DNA of 64,000 nucleotides. It comes from Mycobacterium sp. GTDB lineage: Bacteria; Actinomycetota; Actinomycetes; Mycobacteriales; Mycobacteriaceae. The DNA lies in contig RXJD01000024.1 of NCBI GenBank assembly GCA_003987775.1, forward strand, positions 1-64,000, given 5' to 3'. Below, piece after piece: positions 55,949 to 64,000 of the stretch (its first letter is position 1; the number at the start of each line of letters is the position of its first letter). Both the position numbers and the translations under genes were made by a program. Under the pieces are notes generated by a model, which did no database searches, had not been told where the DNA came from, and saw only the letters and a program-made list of their open reading frames with translations.

Positions 55949-56146
55949 CCGGCGCTTCTCATTTGAGCTTCATAGGAATCGCTCCCTGCCTCGATGTGCG
56001 CGAGTAGGGTTTGAGCTGGCAAACTGCATACAGGCCAGCTGAATCGGTCGCTCCAGCAGTGGGGCGGACATCTGTCGACGGCGGCCCGCGCGGTGCGCCG
56101 GTCCGCCTAGACCCCGTGACCAGCTCGCACATGGCTTGGAGGGGTT

Positions 56147-57580
56147 ATGGACATCGTGCTTGGGGTATCGATGGAGACCTCAGCAGTCCGGATGGTGCTG
56201 ATCGAGGGCGCGAATGCTGACGGCGCGACCGTCGAGGAAGACAGCATCGACGTCACTGCCCAGGAGGGCCCAGACGGCGGTGACGCGGCGACCGACCGGG
56301 TGATCGCCGCGCTGGTGGGCACCCGGGAAGGCGCGGCCGAGGGCGGCTATCAGCTGTCCTCCACCGGCGTCACCTGGACGGACCCCACCGAGGTCGCCGC
56401 GCTGCGGCTCGAGCTCGCCGCGCGCGAGGTCGGCAGTGTGATGCTGGTGTCGCCGCTGCTCGCCGCGGCCGCGTTGGCGCAGACGGTGGGCGCCGCCCTC
56501 GATTACGAGCACATCGCGATGCTGTTCGTCGAGGCCGGCAACGCCACGCTCGCTGTCGTCGAGATCGCCGACGGCTCGATCGTCGACCTGCACCGCCAGT
56601 CCGTGAGCGAGGAATCGCCGGCCGCGGGGCTGGTGACGATGGTCGCCGGGCTGGACGCGCCGGGTTCGCGGGCCGACGGCGTGTTCCTCATCGGATGTGG
56701 CGTCGACATCGTCGGCGTGAAGCCGGCTGTGGAGGCCGCGACGTCGTTGGTGGTCAGCTGCCCCGAAGAGCCGGAGATGGCGCTGGCCAGGGGCGCCGCG
56801 CTGGCATCCGCGAATGCGCCGCTGTTCGCTTCCTCGACGTCCGCACTGGCCTACGCGCTGGATCCGGGCACCGGTGAGGTGAATCCCCGCGCGCTCACCC
56901 CCAGCTACCTCGATGTCTGCGCCATGGCCGGAGTCAGTGAAGGCGCGCTGGCTTACAGCGCGGTGGACGAGGAGACCGACCCGGCCGCCGAACCCGAGAC
57001 CGACACCCGGCGCAAGCCATTGGTGCTGGTGAGTGCGGCCATCGCCGGAGTCGCGGCGGTGGTGGCCGGGGTGCTGATCGTCTCGCTGGGCTCGCATGTC
57101 CGCCCGACCGCGGCTCGGCAACCCAGCCCGCGCGAGAGCGCCGAGGCGCCGGCGTCTCAGGCACCCGCAACCGAATTGCCGGCGCAGGTGTTGTTGCCGG
57201 GCACCAGCGCGGCACCGCCCCCGAGTGCGACGCCGGCGGCCCCGCCGTCCGTGCAGGTCGCGGCTGCACCCGCCCCGCCGCCGGTGATTCAGCAGGCGCC
57301 GCCGCAGACCGTCACCAGGCCGGCACAGGCCCCGGCATACGTGGCGCCCGCGCCGCGCCGGCAGCCCACCCAGCAGGCGGCCCCACCGGTGCAGGCGCCG
57401 GTGCAACAAGCAGCCCCGCCGTCGGCGCCGCCGCCGGCGGCGCCCGCACCGGCCGCCCCGGCGCCGGCAGCGCCACCGACTCCGGTCATGACGATGTACC
57501 TGCACCTGCCGTTCGTGTCGATTCCGATCCCGATCAACCCGCCACCGCCACCGGCCCCGCCCGCGGAGCCGGGGCCGTAG
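56147..57580 (+). CDS. Degenerate actin-fold membrane protein with Pro/Ala-rich tail (DUF7159-like)
   Basis: The 477-aa protein is built like the gene before it: an actin-like N-terminal part (IVLGVSMETSAVRMVLIEG; AMLFVEAGNATLAVVEI; VFLIGCGVDIVG), a membrane helix near residue 300 (VLVSAAIAGVAAVVAGVLIVSL), and a long Pro/Ala/Gln tail. The phosphate-2 loop has Glu in place of Asp, and the adenosine motif is weak, so ATP use is doubtful. The tail ends MYLHLPFVSIPIPI, matching the other protein. GGAGGGG lies before ATG 56147. The 198-base gap upstream shows no other feature. Confidence 0.82.
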   Translation: MDIVLGVSMETSAVRMVLIEGANADGATVEEDSIDVTAQEGPDGGDAATDRVIAALVGTREGAAEGGYQLSSTGVTWTDPTEVAALRLELAAREVGSVMLVSPLLAAAALAQTVGAALDYEHIAMLFVEAGNATLAVVEIADGSIVDLHRQSVSEESPAAGLVTMVAGLDAPGSRADGVFLIGCGVDIVGVKPAVEAATSLVVSCPEEPEMALARGAALASANAPLFASSTSALAYALDPGTGEVNPRALTPSYLDVCAMAGVSEGALAYSAVDEETDPAAEPETDTRRKPLVLVSAAIAGVAAVVAGVLIVSLGSHVRPTAARQPSPRESAEAPASQAPATELPAQVLLPGTSAAPPPSATPAAPPSVQVAAAPAPPPVIQQAPPQTVTRPAQAPAYVAPAPRRQPTQQAAPPVQAPVQQAAPPSAPPPAAPAPAAPAPAAPPTPVMTMYLHLPFVSIPIPINPPPPPAPPAEPGP

Positions 57581-57612
57581 CGGAACCGCCGGGTTGAGCG
57601 CAGACTGGGTCT

Positions 57613-58035
57613 ATGAGCGATAAGGGTGGATCGGGCGGCGGCTTCGGGTTCGATCCCGAGGATTTCGATCGGGTGATCCGGGAGGGCACCGAGGGTCTGC
57701 GTGACGCGTTCGAGCGGATCAGCAGATATGTCGGGTCGCCCGGCGGGCGCCCGGGCTGGTCGTTGCTCTTTGAGGACCTCTCCCGCCGCAGCCGCCCGGA
57801 ACCCGAAACCACCGGTGAGGCCGGTGACGGCGTCTGGGCCATCTACACGGTGGACGCCGACGGCGGCGCCCGGGTCGAGCAGGTCTACGCCAACGAACTC
57901 GACGCGTTGCGCGCCAACAAGAACAACACCGACCCGAAGCGCAAGGTGCGCTTCCTGCCGTACGGCATTGCCGTCAGCGTGTTGGACGACCCGACTGATG
58001 GCCCAGCGAAAGACGCAATAGGCGATCCTGCCTAG
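57613..58035 (+). CDS. Conserved hypothetical protein (Rv0313-like)
   Basis: This 140-aa protein of unknown function is acidic, Gly-rich at the start (GGSGGGFGFDPEDFDRVIRE) and has a beta-rich second half (GVWAIYTVDADGGARVEQVYANELDALRAN). It ends YGIAVSVLDDPTDGP. M. tuberculosis Rv0313 has 128 aa in the same place. ATG 57613 is 32 bases after the previous stop, so it may be co-transcribed with the actin-fold pair. No signal or membrane segment is present. Confidence 0.82.
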   Translation: MSDKGGSGGGFGFDPEDFDRVIREGTEGLRDAFERISRYVGSPGGRPGWSLLFEDLSRRSRPEPETTGEAGDGVWAIYTVDADGGARVEQVYANELDALRANKNNTDPKRKVRFLPYGIAVSVLDDPTDGPAKDAIGDPA

Positions 58036-58064
58036 CCTCGGCGGCGGCCTATGCTGGGCAGATT

Positions 58065-61000
58065 GTGGCCGCCCAACCCTCCGTCTGCCATAACTGCGGA
58101 TCCGAGCCGCGCCAGGGTGCGCGGTTCTGCGACGCGTGCGGTGCGCCGCTGACGGTGGTCGTCCAGCCTGCCGAATACAAGCAGGTGACCGTCCTGTTCG
58201 CCGACGTGGTGCGGTCGATGGACATGGCGGCGGCCCTCGGGCCCGAGCGGTTGCGCGAGGTGATGACCGAGTTGGTGGATCGGTCGGCGGCGGTGGTGCA
58301 GCGTTACGCGGGCACCGTGGACAAATTCACCGGCGACGGCATCATGGCGCTCTTCGGTGCGCCGATCGCGTTGGAGGACCATGCTTTTCGGGCTTGTCTG
58401 GCAGCCATGGACATCCAGCAGGTGGCGCAGCGGCTGGGTGCCGAGGTCGCCCGCAGGGACAACATCGATCTGCGGGTGCGGGTCGGCCTGAATTCCGGGC
58501 AGGTGATCGCGGGTGAAGTCGGTGCCGCCCACCTCGGCTACACCGCCGTCGGCGAGCAGGTGGGGATGGCTCAGCGGATGGAATCCGTCGCACCACCGGG
58601 CGGAGTCATGCTCAGCGAGTCCACCGCCCGGCTGGTGGAGGACCGGGTGGCCCTCGCGCCACCGGAAACGGTGCGCATCAAAGGCGTCGAGGCCGGCGTC
58701 CCGGCGCGGCGACTGCTAGGCGTCGGTGTCGAGGATCCCGGACGGACGCACAAGGTGCGGCACGAGTCCCGGCTGGTCGGTCGCCACGCGGAGACTGCGG
58801 CCGCAGCGCGACTTCTGGACGAGGCGGCACGAGGCGACGGAGCCATCGTCACGGTGTCGGGGCGGCCCGGTGTCGGGAAGACCAGGTTGGGTCGCGAGGT
58901 GGTGGCGACGGCCAGCGGGCGCGGATTCGAAGTCTTTGTCACCTACTGCGAATCCCACACCCGCGATATCCCGTTCCACGTGATCTCCCGGCTGCTGCGG
59001 GCGGTCTTCGGCGTCGGTGCGGTGCCGGCGGAGGCCGGCCGGGCGCGGGTCCGGGCCAAGATTCCCGGCGCGGGCGCTGAGGATCTGCTGCTGCTCGACG
59101 ACCTGCTGGGCATTCGCGACCCCGAGACGGTGTTACCGGACATCACCCCCGAAGCCCGGCGCCGCCGGTTGGTCAAACTCATCGAAACCGTTGCGCTGCA
59201 TCGCGTCGAGCCGGCGTTGTATGTGGTCGAGGATGCGCACTGGATCGACAGCGTCAGCGAAGCCCTGCTCGCCGACTTCGCCGCGGCGGTACCCCGGATG
59301 CGCGCAATGCTGCTGGTGATCTACCGGCCCGAGTATGCCGGGACGCTGTCCTCGATCACCGGTTCACACCAGCTTTCTCTTGTGCCCCTTGATGATTCGC
59401 ACACCGCCGAATTGGTCGGCGCGCTCCTGGGACCGGATCCCTCGGTGCTCGGGCTGGCGGTCGTGATCGCCGAGCGGGCGGCGGGCCTGCCGTTCGCCGC
59501 CGAAGAGATCGTGCGCGACCTGGCCGAGCGGGGTGTGTTGGAAGGGTTGCCGGGCAGTTATGTCTGCGTCCGTCCGCAAGCCGACATCCAGGTGCCGGCC
59601 AGTGTCCAGGCGATCATCAGTGCCCGTATAGACCGCCTCACCGCAACGGCCAAACGCACGCTGAACGCCGCGGCCGTGATAGGCCTCCGTTTCGACCAGC
59701 AGTTGCTCGAATCGCTGATGGAGTCAACGGATTTGATGCCGCTGATCGAAGCCGAGTTGATCGAGCAGATCGCCTTCACACCGCAGGCCAGGTACGCGTT
59801 CTGCCATCCGCTGATCCAGGCGGTGGCCTACGAATCGCAGTTGAAGTCCGGGCGGTCGGAGTTGCACCGGCGCGTCGCGGCCGTGTTGCAACGCACCCAC
59901 GGCCGCTATACCGGACAGGAGGCCGCCATCGTCGCCACTCAGTACGCGGCCGCCGGCGATCTGCGGGACGCATTCGACTGGCACATGCAGGCGGCAACCT
60001 GGTACGGCACCCGCGACATCCGGGCGGCGCGGAAGAGCTGGGAACTGGCGCGCGACGTCGCCGACCGGTTGCCCGACGACGAACCGGAACGGCTGGCCAT
60101 GCGGATCGGACCGCGGGCAATGCTGTGCGGCAGCACTTTTCAAGTTGGTGGTACCCCCTCGGACACCGGATTCGACGAACTGCGCGAACTCACCACCGCC
60201 GCGGGCGACAAGAGGTCGCTGGTGCTGGGGATGGCCGGACACCTGACCGCGCTGACCTTCAACTCCCGCAACTCCGAAGCCGCCGAGGTGGCCTCGGAGT
60301 TCGCCACGCTGGTCGAGTCGATCGGCGATCCGGCGCTGACCGTCGGACTGTTCTACGCAGGAGCGCAGGCGAAGTGGGAAGCCGGCCAGGCGAGCGAGAG
60401 TCTGCGCCTGACCCAGCGGGTCATCGACATCGCCGACGGCGACGCCACCATGGGCGACTTTCTCATCGGCTCGCCCCTCGCCTTCGCGCTCACCGTCAAG
60501 GGTGCCGCCGGCATGTTCCTGGGCCGCGACGGCTGGCGCGATGACATGGAGGCGGGCATCGCGCTGGCCCGCGCCGTCGACGAGGGCGCGGCGCCGTTCG
60601 CGCACCTCTACAAGTACCAGGCCGCGCTGCAGAACGGCGCCGTGCTGCCCACCGCGGCGGACGTGGCTCGGGCATCCGAAGACCTGGAACTCGTCGAGCA
60701 GTCCGGTAACAACACAGCGTTGGCGTACGCACTTCTCAATCAAGCGACCACGCTGATACACACCGACACCGCCAATCGAGCGCCCGGGCTGGAGTGCCTG
60801 ACCAGGGCCCGCGAGTTGTTCGTCGCGGAGAAGCTCACCGTGTCGCTGCGGCGGATGGTCGACATCGAATTCGCCCGGGAACGCGCGCGCTCCGGCGATG
60901 TCGATGCCGCAATCGACTCGGCCACAACGGTTCTCGCCGAGCAATTCGACTGCGGCGAGGTGATCTTCCGCGGCCCGGCGACCGCGGTCCTGGTCGAGGC

Positions 61001-61226
61001 GCTGTTGTCGCGGGGATCGGCCGCCGACCTGCAGGCCGCTCACCACGCCGTCGACCGGTTGGCGGCGGTGCCGACCGAGCCGGGGTTCGTGCTGTTCGAG
61101 CTTCCGGTACTGCGGTTGCGGGGCCTGCTCGCGAGGGCCCGCCGGGACGAAGCGGGGCACCGGCGGTTCACGCAACGCTGCCTGACTCTGGCGCGAGAGG
61201 CAGGTTACGAGGCTTACCTGGGCTGA
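58065..61226 (+). CDS. Zinc-ribbon/class III cyclase/AAA/TPR regulatory protein
   Basis: This 1053-aa multi-domain protein has an N-terminal zinc ribbon (CHNCGSEP ... CDACGAP), a class III nucleotide cyclase domain (residues 40-215: VTVLFADVVRSMDM and KFTGDGIMALFGAP with the two metal Asp), an AAA_16-like ATPase with Walker A SGRPGVGKTRL near 268 and Walker B LYVVEDAHWID, and a helical TPR-like C-terminal half. The transition-state Asn is Gly (GEQVGMAQRME), so cyclase activity may be weak or lost. It starts with GTG 58065, with no clear ribosome site. It is an insertion relative to M. tuberculosis, between the Rv0313 and Rv0314c equivalents. Confidence 0.85.
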   Translation: MAAQPSVCHNCGSEPRQGARFCDACGAPLTVVVQPAEYKQVTVLFADVVRSMDMAAALGPERLREVMTELVDRSAAVVQRYAGTVDKFTGDGIMALFGAPIALEDHAFRACLAAMDIQQVAQRLGAEVARRDNIDLRVRVGLNSGQVIAGEVGAAHLGYTAVGEQVGMAQRMESVAPPGGVMLSESTARLVEDRVALAPPETVRIKGVEAGVPARRLLGVGVEDPGRTHKVRHESRLVGRHAETAAAARLLDEAARGDGAIVTVSGRPGVGKTRLGREVVATASGRGFEVFVTYCESHTRDIPFHVISRLLRAVFGVGAVPAEAGRARVRAKIPGAGAEDLLLLDDLLGIRDPETVLPDITPEARRRRLVKLIETVALHRVEPALYVVEDAHWIDSVSEALLADFAAAVPRMRAMLLVIYRPEYAGTLSSITGSHQLSLVPLDDSHTAELVGALLGPDPSVLGLAVVIAERAAGLPFAAEEIVRDLAERGVLEGLPGSYVCVRPQADIQVPASVQAIISARIDRLTATAKRTLNAAAVIGLRFDQQLLESLMESTDLMPLIEAELIEQIAFTPQARYAFCHPLIQAVAYESQLKSGRSELHRRVAAVLQRTHGRYTGQEAAIVATQYAAAGDLRDAFDWHMQAATWYGTRDIRAARKSWELARDVADRLPDDEPERLAMRIGPRAMLCGSTFQVGGTPSDTGFDELRELTTAAGDKRSLVLGMAGHLTALTFNSRNSEAAEVASEFATLVESIGDPALTVGLFYAGAQAKWEAGQASESLRLTQRVIDIADGDATMGDFLIGSPLAFALTVKGAAGMFLGRDGWRDDMEAGIALARAVDEGAAPFAHLYKYQAALQNGAVLPTAADVARASEDLELVEQSGNNTALAYALLNQATTLIHTDTANRAPGLECLTRARELFVAEKLTVSLRRMVDIEFARERARSGDVDAAIDSATTVLAEQFDCGEVIFRGPATAVLVEALLSRGSAADLQAAHHAVDRLAAVPTEPGFVLFELPVLRLRGLLARARRDEAGHRRFTQRCLTLAREAGYEAYLG

Positions 61227-61244
61227 CCCTCGCCGGGTCAGCCC
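61220..61244. terminator. Bidirectional hairpin holding both convergent stop codons
   Basis: GGGCTGACCC-TCGCC-GGGTCAGCCC is a perfect 10-bp stem with a 5-base loop. The stem contains the stop codon of the cyclase gene (61224-61226) and that of the facing DUF3060 gene (61238-61240). It lacks a T run, so termination would be of the mycobacterial stem-only type. Confidence 0.6.
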
Positions 61245-61966
61245 TGCTCGACCGTGTTCCCGCTGCCGCTCTTGGTGATCTTCGGCGAGCCGGAATGATA
61301 GGTCACCTTGTTGTTGAGCCCGGAAGTTTCGATGGTGTCCACGTTGTCTACGGTGACGACGTTCTGCAGACCCTGCACGTTGACCGTCGCGCAGTGCCCG
61401 GTGATCGTCACCGTGTTGGAGATCCCGCTGATCTCGATCACGTTGCCGTTGCAGGCGACGGTCTTGTTCTCGTTGATGCCCGAGATCGTGATCGTCTCGC
61501 CCGCCGGTGCGGTGGACGACGGTGACGGACCCGCGCTGGGCGTGCGCGTCTTACCGGTTGACGGTGTGGTGCGACTCGGCGCCTTACCGGTCGTGGTTGC
61601 CGCCGAGGTGCTCTCGGTGGGGGAGGGCACGACGAGATCGTCATGGGAGAACTGGTGTGCGGCATAGGCGGCGATGCCGCCCACCAACACCAGCACGCCG
61701 AGGACGCCCGCCGCGGCCAGAATCCAGAACCAGCGCATGCCTGATGACGAGCGGGGCGTGGCGCCGGGATACGGGCTGCTGTACCCGTAGCCGGGAGGGG
61801 ACATGTTCGACGGTGTCGGCGGGGGGACGGGCCCCGGCGGGGGCGGCGGATAGTTGTAGCCGCCGCCGGAGCCCAGGCCGGCGCCCGACTCGGATGCCCG
61901 TGCCTGATCGGCCAGTGGCTGCTCCAGCTCCCGGATCCGGGCTTCCGGGTCATCCTCTGAATTCAT
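61238..61966 (-). CDS. DUF3060 membrane-anchored secreted protein (Rv0314c-like)
   Basis: The 242-aa protein starts with a cytosolic Pro/Gly/Tyr-rich part (residues 1-75), then a membrane helix (WFWILAAAGVLGVLVLVGGIAAY), a Ser/Thr/Pro-rich linker, and a C-terminal right-handed beta-repeat domain: NKTVACNGNVIEISGISNTV and NVVTVDNVDTIETSGLNNKV are DUF3060 repeats. Function is unknown; the fold suggests binding at the cell surface. I choose ATG 61966. It is convergent with the cyclase gene and divergent from the oxidoreductase gene. Confidence 0.85.
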   Translation of the reverse strand: MNSEDDPEARIRELEQPLADQARASESGAGLGSGGGYNYPPPPPGPVPPPTPSNMSPPGYGYSSPYPGATPRSSSGMRWFWILAAAGVLGVLVLVGGIAAYAAHQFSHDDLVVPSPTESTSAATTTGKAPSRTTPSTGKTRTPSAGPSPSSTAPAGETITISGINENKTVACNGNVIEISGISNTVTITGHCATVNVQGLQNVVTVDNVDTIETSGLNNKVTYHSGSPKITKSGSGNTVEQG

Positions 61967-62014
61967 GCCTGAGATGCTCCCATATCGGCAACCCCGCGGA
62001 ATAGGCTCAGCGTC

Positions 62015-63028
62015 GTGCCCGCCTTGCCGAATCGCCAGATCCTGTTGCGCCGCCGCCCCTCCGGTCTGGTGCAGCCCGAAGACACCGAGTTGATCACCCG
62101 GCCGGCCCCCGAACTCGCGGCGGGAGAGGCGTTGTTGCGCACCACCTACGTGGGCATCGACGCCGCCCTGCGCACCTGGCTGGACGACCAGCCCAGTTAC
62201 CTGCCCCCGGTGCAGATCGGTGAGGTGATCCGGGCGGCGGGAATCGGCGAGGTCGTCGAAACACGTTGCGATGCTTACGCCGTCGGCGACATCGTCACCA
62301 CGCTGACCGGCTTCCAGGAGTACGTGGTCATCCGCGACGACATCTTCAGCACGCCCATCCCGGGTGAGGACGACCAGTTGGCGATCATGTCGGTGTACGG
62401 GCCGACCGGCGCCACCGCCTACTTCGGGATGACCGATATCGGCCGCCCGGAACCGGGAGAGACCGTGGTGGTCTCCGCCGCGGCGGGTGCCACCGGATCG
62501 GTGGCCGGGCAGATCGCCAAGATCGCCGGCGCCCGGGTGGTGGGTATCGCGGGCGGTCCCGAGAAATGCCGGGCGGTGGTCGAGGACTTCGGATTCGACG
62601 CGTGCATCGACTACAAGAACGACGACATCGTCGCCGCGCTCAAAGAGCACTGCCCGCGCCGCGTCGACGTCTATTTCGACAATGTCGGCGGACCCATCCT
62701 CAACGCGGTGCTGGGCCGGCTCGCGTCCAAGGCGCGCGTGGTGCTCTGCGGTGTCATCTCCAGTTACCTCACCGGCGAGCACCCGGGACCGGCGAACTAC
62801 GTCAACCTGCTGTCCAAGACCGCATCGATGCAGGGGTTCAACGCGCTCGACCAGTGGGGCCGCTTCGACGAGGCGTTCGCCAACCTGCGCCAGTGGGAGT
62901 CCGAGGGGCGCCTGCGACACCGTCAGACCATTTACGACGGCATCGAACAGTGCGTCGACGCTCTCAACGGACTTTTCACCGGGGCGAATATCGGCAAGAC
63001 GCTGGTCAAGATCAGCGAGCCGGGCTGA
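62015..63028 (+). CDS. MDR-family NADP-dependent oxidoreductase (CurA/PTGR-like)
   Basis: This 337-aa zinc-free medium-chain dehydrogenase/reductase reduces an activated C=C bond with NADPH. It shows NRQILLRRRPSGLVQPED at the start, the substrate-side YVGIDAALRTWLDD, the cofactor motif VVVSAAAGATGSVAGQIAKI, GGPEKCRAVVEDFGFDACIDYK and VDVYFDNVGGPILNAVL, all typical of the leukotriene B4 dehydrogenase/CurA branch. The start is GTG 62015. Its stop is 1 base from the end of the converging aldehyde dehydrogenase remnant. Confidence 0.9.
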   Translation: MPALPNRQILLRRRPSGLVQPEDTELITRPAPELAAGEALLRTTYVGIDAALRTWLDDQPSYLPPVQIGEVIRAAGIGEVVETRCDAYAVGDIVTTLTGFQEYVVIRDDIFSTPIPGEDDQLAIMSVYGPTGATAYFGMTDIGRPEPGETVVVSAAAGATGSVAGQIAKIAGARVVGIAGGPEKCRAVVEDFGFDACIDYKNDDIVAALKEHCPRRVDVYFDNVGGPILNAVLGRLASKARVVLCGVISSYLTGEHPGPANYVNLLSKTASMQGFNALDQWGRFDEAFANLRQWESEGRLRHRQTIYDGIEQCVDALNGLFTGANIGKTLVKISEPG

Positions 63029-63029
63029 G

Positions 63030-64000
63030 TCAGCGGGTGATTGCGATCGACTTGGTGTCCAGGTAACCGTCGAGGCCCTCCGGTCCCAGTTCCCGTCCGT
63101 AGCCACTGCCCTTCACGCCGCCGAACGGCGCGAAAGGGTCCATGGTGTAGCCCTGGTTGACACCCATGGTGCCGGTGCGTACCCGGGCCGCGATGCCCAG
63201 CGCCCGGTCGGTGTCGCCCGTCCACACCGAACCGGCCAGCCCGTAGTCGGAGTCGTTGGCGATAACCACCGCCTCGTCTTCGTCGCGGTACCCGATGACG
63301 GTGATCACCGGGCCGAAGATCTCTTCGCGCGCGATCCGCATGCTGTTGTCGGCCTCGGCGAAAAGGGTTGGGCGCACGTACCATCCGCGGTCGAGGCCGT
63401 CGGGCATGCCGGTCCCGCCGGTGACCAGCCGGGCGCCTTCGCGTTCGCCGATCCGGATGTAGTCGAGCACACGTTGCTGCTGGCGGTGGAGACCAGCGGC
63501 CCGAGCTGGGTCTCCGGATCGGTCGGATCCCCGACGCGCAGCCCGCTCATCTCGGCGGCCAGCGCCTGGACGTACTCGTCCTGGCGGTGCGCCGGCACCA
63601 GCACCCGGGTCAGCGCGTTGCAGATCTGGCCGCTGTTGGACAGGCTCGCCGACCGCACTCCTGCCGCGACCTTGTCGGGCGCGGCGTCCTCGAGGACGAT
63701 CGCAGCGGATTTTCCGCCGAGTTCCAGGCCGACCCGGGTGAGATTGGCCGCGCATGCCGCGGCTACCGCCCGCCCCGCGCCGGTGGAACCGGTGAACGAC
63801 ACCCTGTCCACGCCGGGATGGGCTACCAGGAGTTCACCGGTGTCGCGCCCCCCGGTCACCACGCTGACCAAGCCCGGCGGGAACTCCGCCTCTTCCAGCA
63901 ACTCTGCCAACAACAGTGCGTCCAAAGGACTTTCAGCGGCCGGCTTCAGCACAACGGTGCAGCCCGCCAGCAGCGCGGGAACCAGTTTGGTCATGATCAG
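63030..64000 (-). pseudogene. Aldehyde dehydrogenase, frameshifted and cut by the window end
   Basis: This is a NAD(P)-dependent aldehyde dehydrogenase fragment; the N-terminal third lies beyond 64000. The upstream frame gives MTKLVPALLAGCTVVLKPA, FTGSTGAGRAV, the catalytic Glu region LELGGKSAAIV and catalytic Cys in SNSGQICNALTRV, up to DPETQLGPLVST. The downstream frame continues QQRVLDYIRIGEREGARLVTGG, EEIFGPVITVIGY and PFGGVKGSGYGRELG to the end. The two join exactly if one base is restored near 63482-63486, where the minus strand reads ACCGCCAGCAGC. So the gene has a 1-base deletion, real or a sequence error. Confidence 0.85.

Overview
This is chromosomal DNA of a high-GC Mycobacterium, probably a slow-growing non-tuberculous species. 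The evidence is a PE_PGRS gene, PE/PPE and Esx proteins, a complete ESX-3 locus, an aac(2')-Ic-type acetyltransferase, and gene order that follows M. tuberculosis Rv0247c to Rv0314c with insertions and losses. Rv numbers below are resemblances judged from remembered sequence and synteny; no search was run. No rRNA, tRNA, insertion sequence, prophage or CRISPR array was seen.

Region 1 (1-5.7 kb): a small hypothetical gene; the succinate dehydrogenase 1 operon (sdhC-sdhA-sdhB, minus strand); a conserved small protein; an isocitrate lyase/PEP mutase-family enzyme; and an Hsp20 chaperone with an HspR-type HAIR palindrome upstream. Region 2 (5.8-16.3 kb) is a nitrite assimilation block: nirB-nirD, a HemD/winged-helix regulator (NnaR-like), a CbiX-type sirohydrochlorin chelatase, a TetR remnant without its DNA-binding domain, and two equal-length NarK-type transporters on either side of a PE_PGRS gene. 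The genes together cover nitrite or nitrate transport, siroheme supply, reduction to ammonia and regulation.

Region 3 (16.4-29.6 kb) is a mixed stretch: aac(2'), pxpC-pxpB, the Tat/lipoprotein iron-binding protein FecB2, a LigD-type polymerase, fadD2 and fadE6 facing each other across a nested palindrome, a TetR/hydrolase pair divergent from a glyoxalase-fold gene with a 22-bp operator between them, and a second TetR divergent from a DUF2236 oxygenase. The Rv0266c-Rv0268c block of M. tuberculosis is absent.

Region 4 (29.6-47.2 kb) is ESX-3. A Zur-type box precedes a PPE gene whose product has a His/Asp-rich insert. A methyltransferase and a second PPE gene follow. A second Zur-type box (inside the end of that PPE gene) and two tandem IdeR-like boxes then precede eccA3-eccB3-eccC3-PE5-esxG-esxH-espG3-eccD3-mycP3-eccE3. 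Most junctions overlap by 4 bases. The PPE4 gene normally found between PE5 and esxG is missing. A 26-codon frame sits in its place, and the extra PPE gene upstream of eccA3 looks like a relocated substitute. EsxH carries Gln at the position of zinc ligand His70.

Region 5 (47.2-64 kb): an alpha/beta hydrolase, trans-aconitate methyltransferase, sulfatase, BluB-like flavoprotein, PAP2 phosphatase, L,D-transpeptidase-like secreted protein, a SnoaL protein, two actin-fold membrane proteins with Pro-rich tails and a shared C-terminal motif, a cyclase-AAA-TPR giant regulator, a DUF3060 membrane protein, an MDR oxidoreductase, and an aldehyde dehydrogenase that is frameshifted and runs off the window end.
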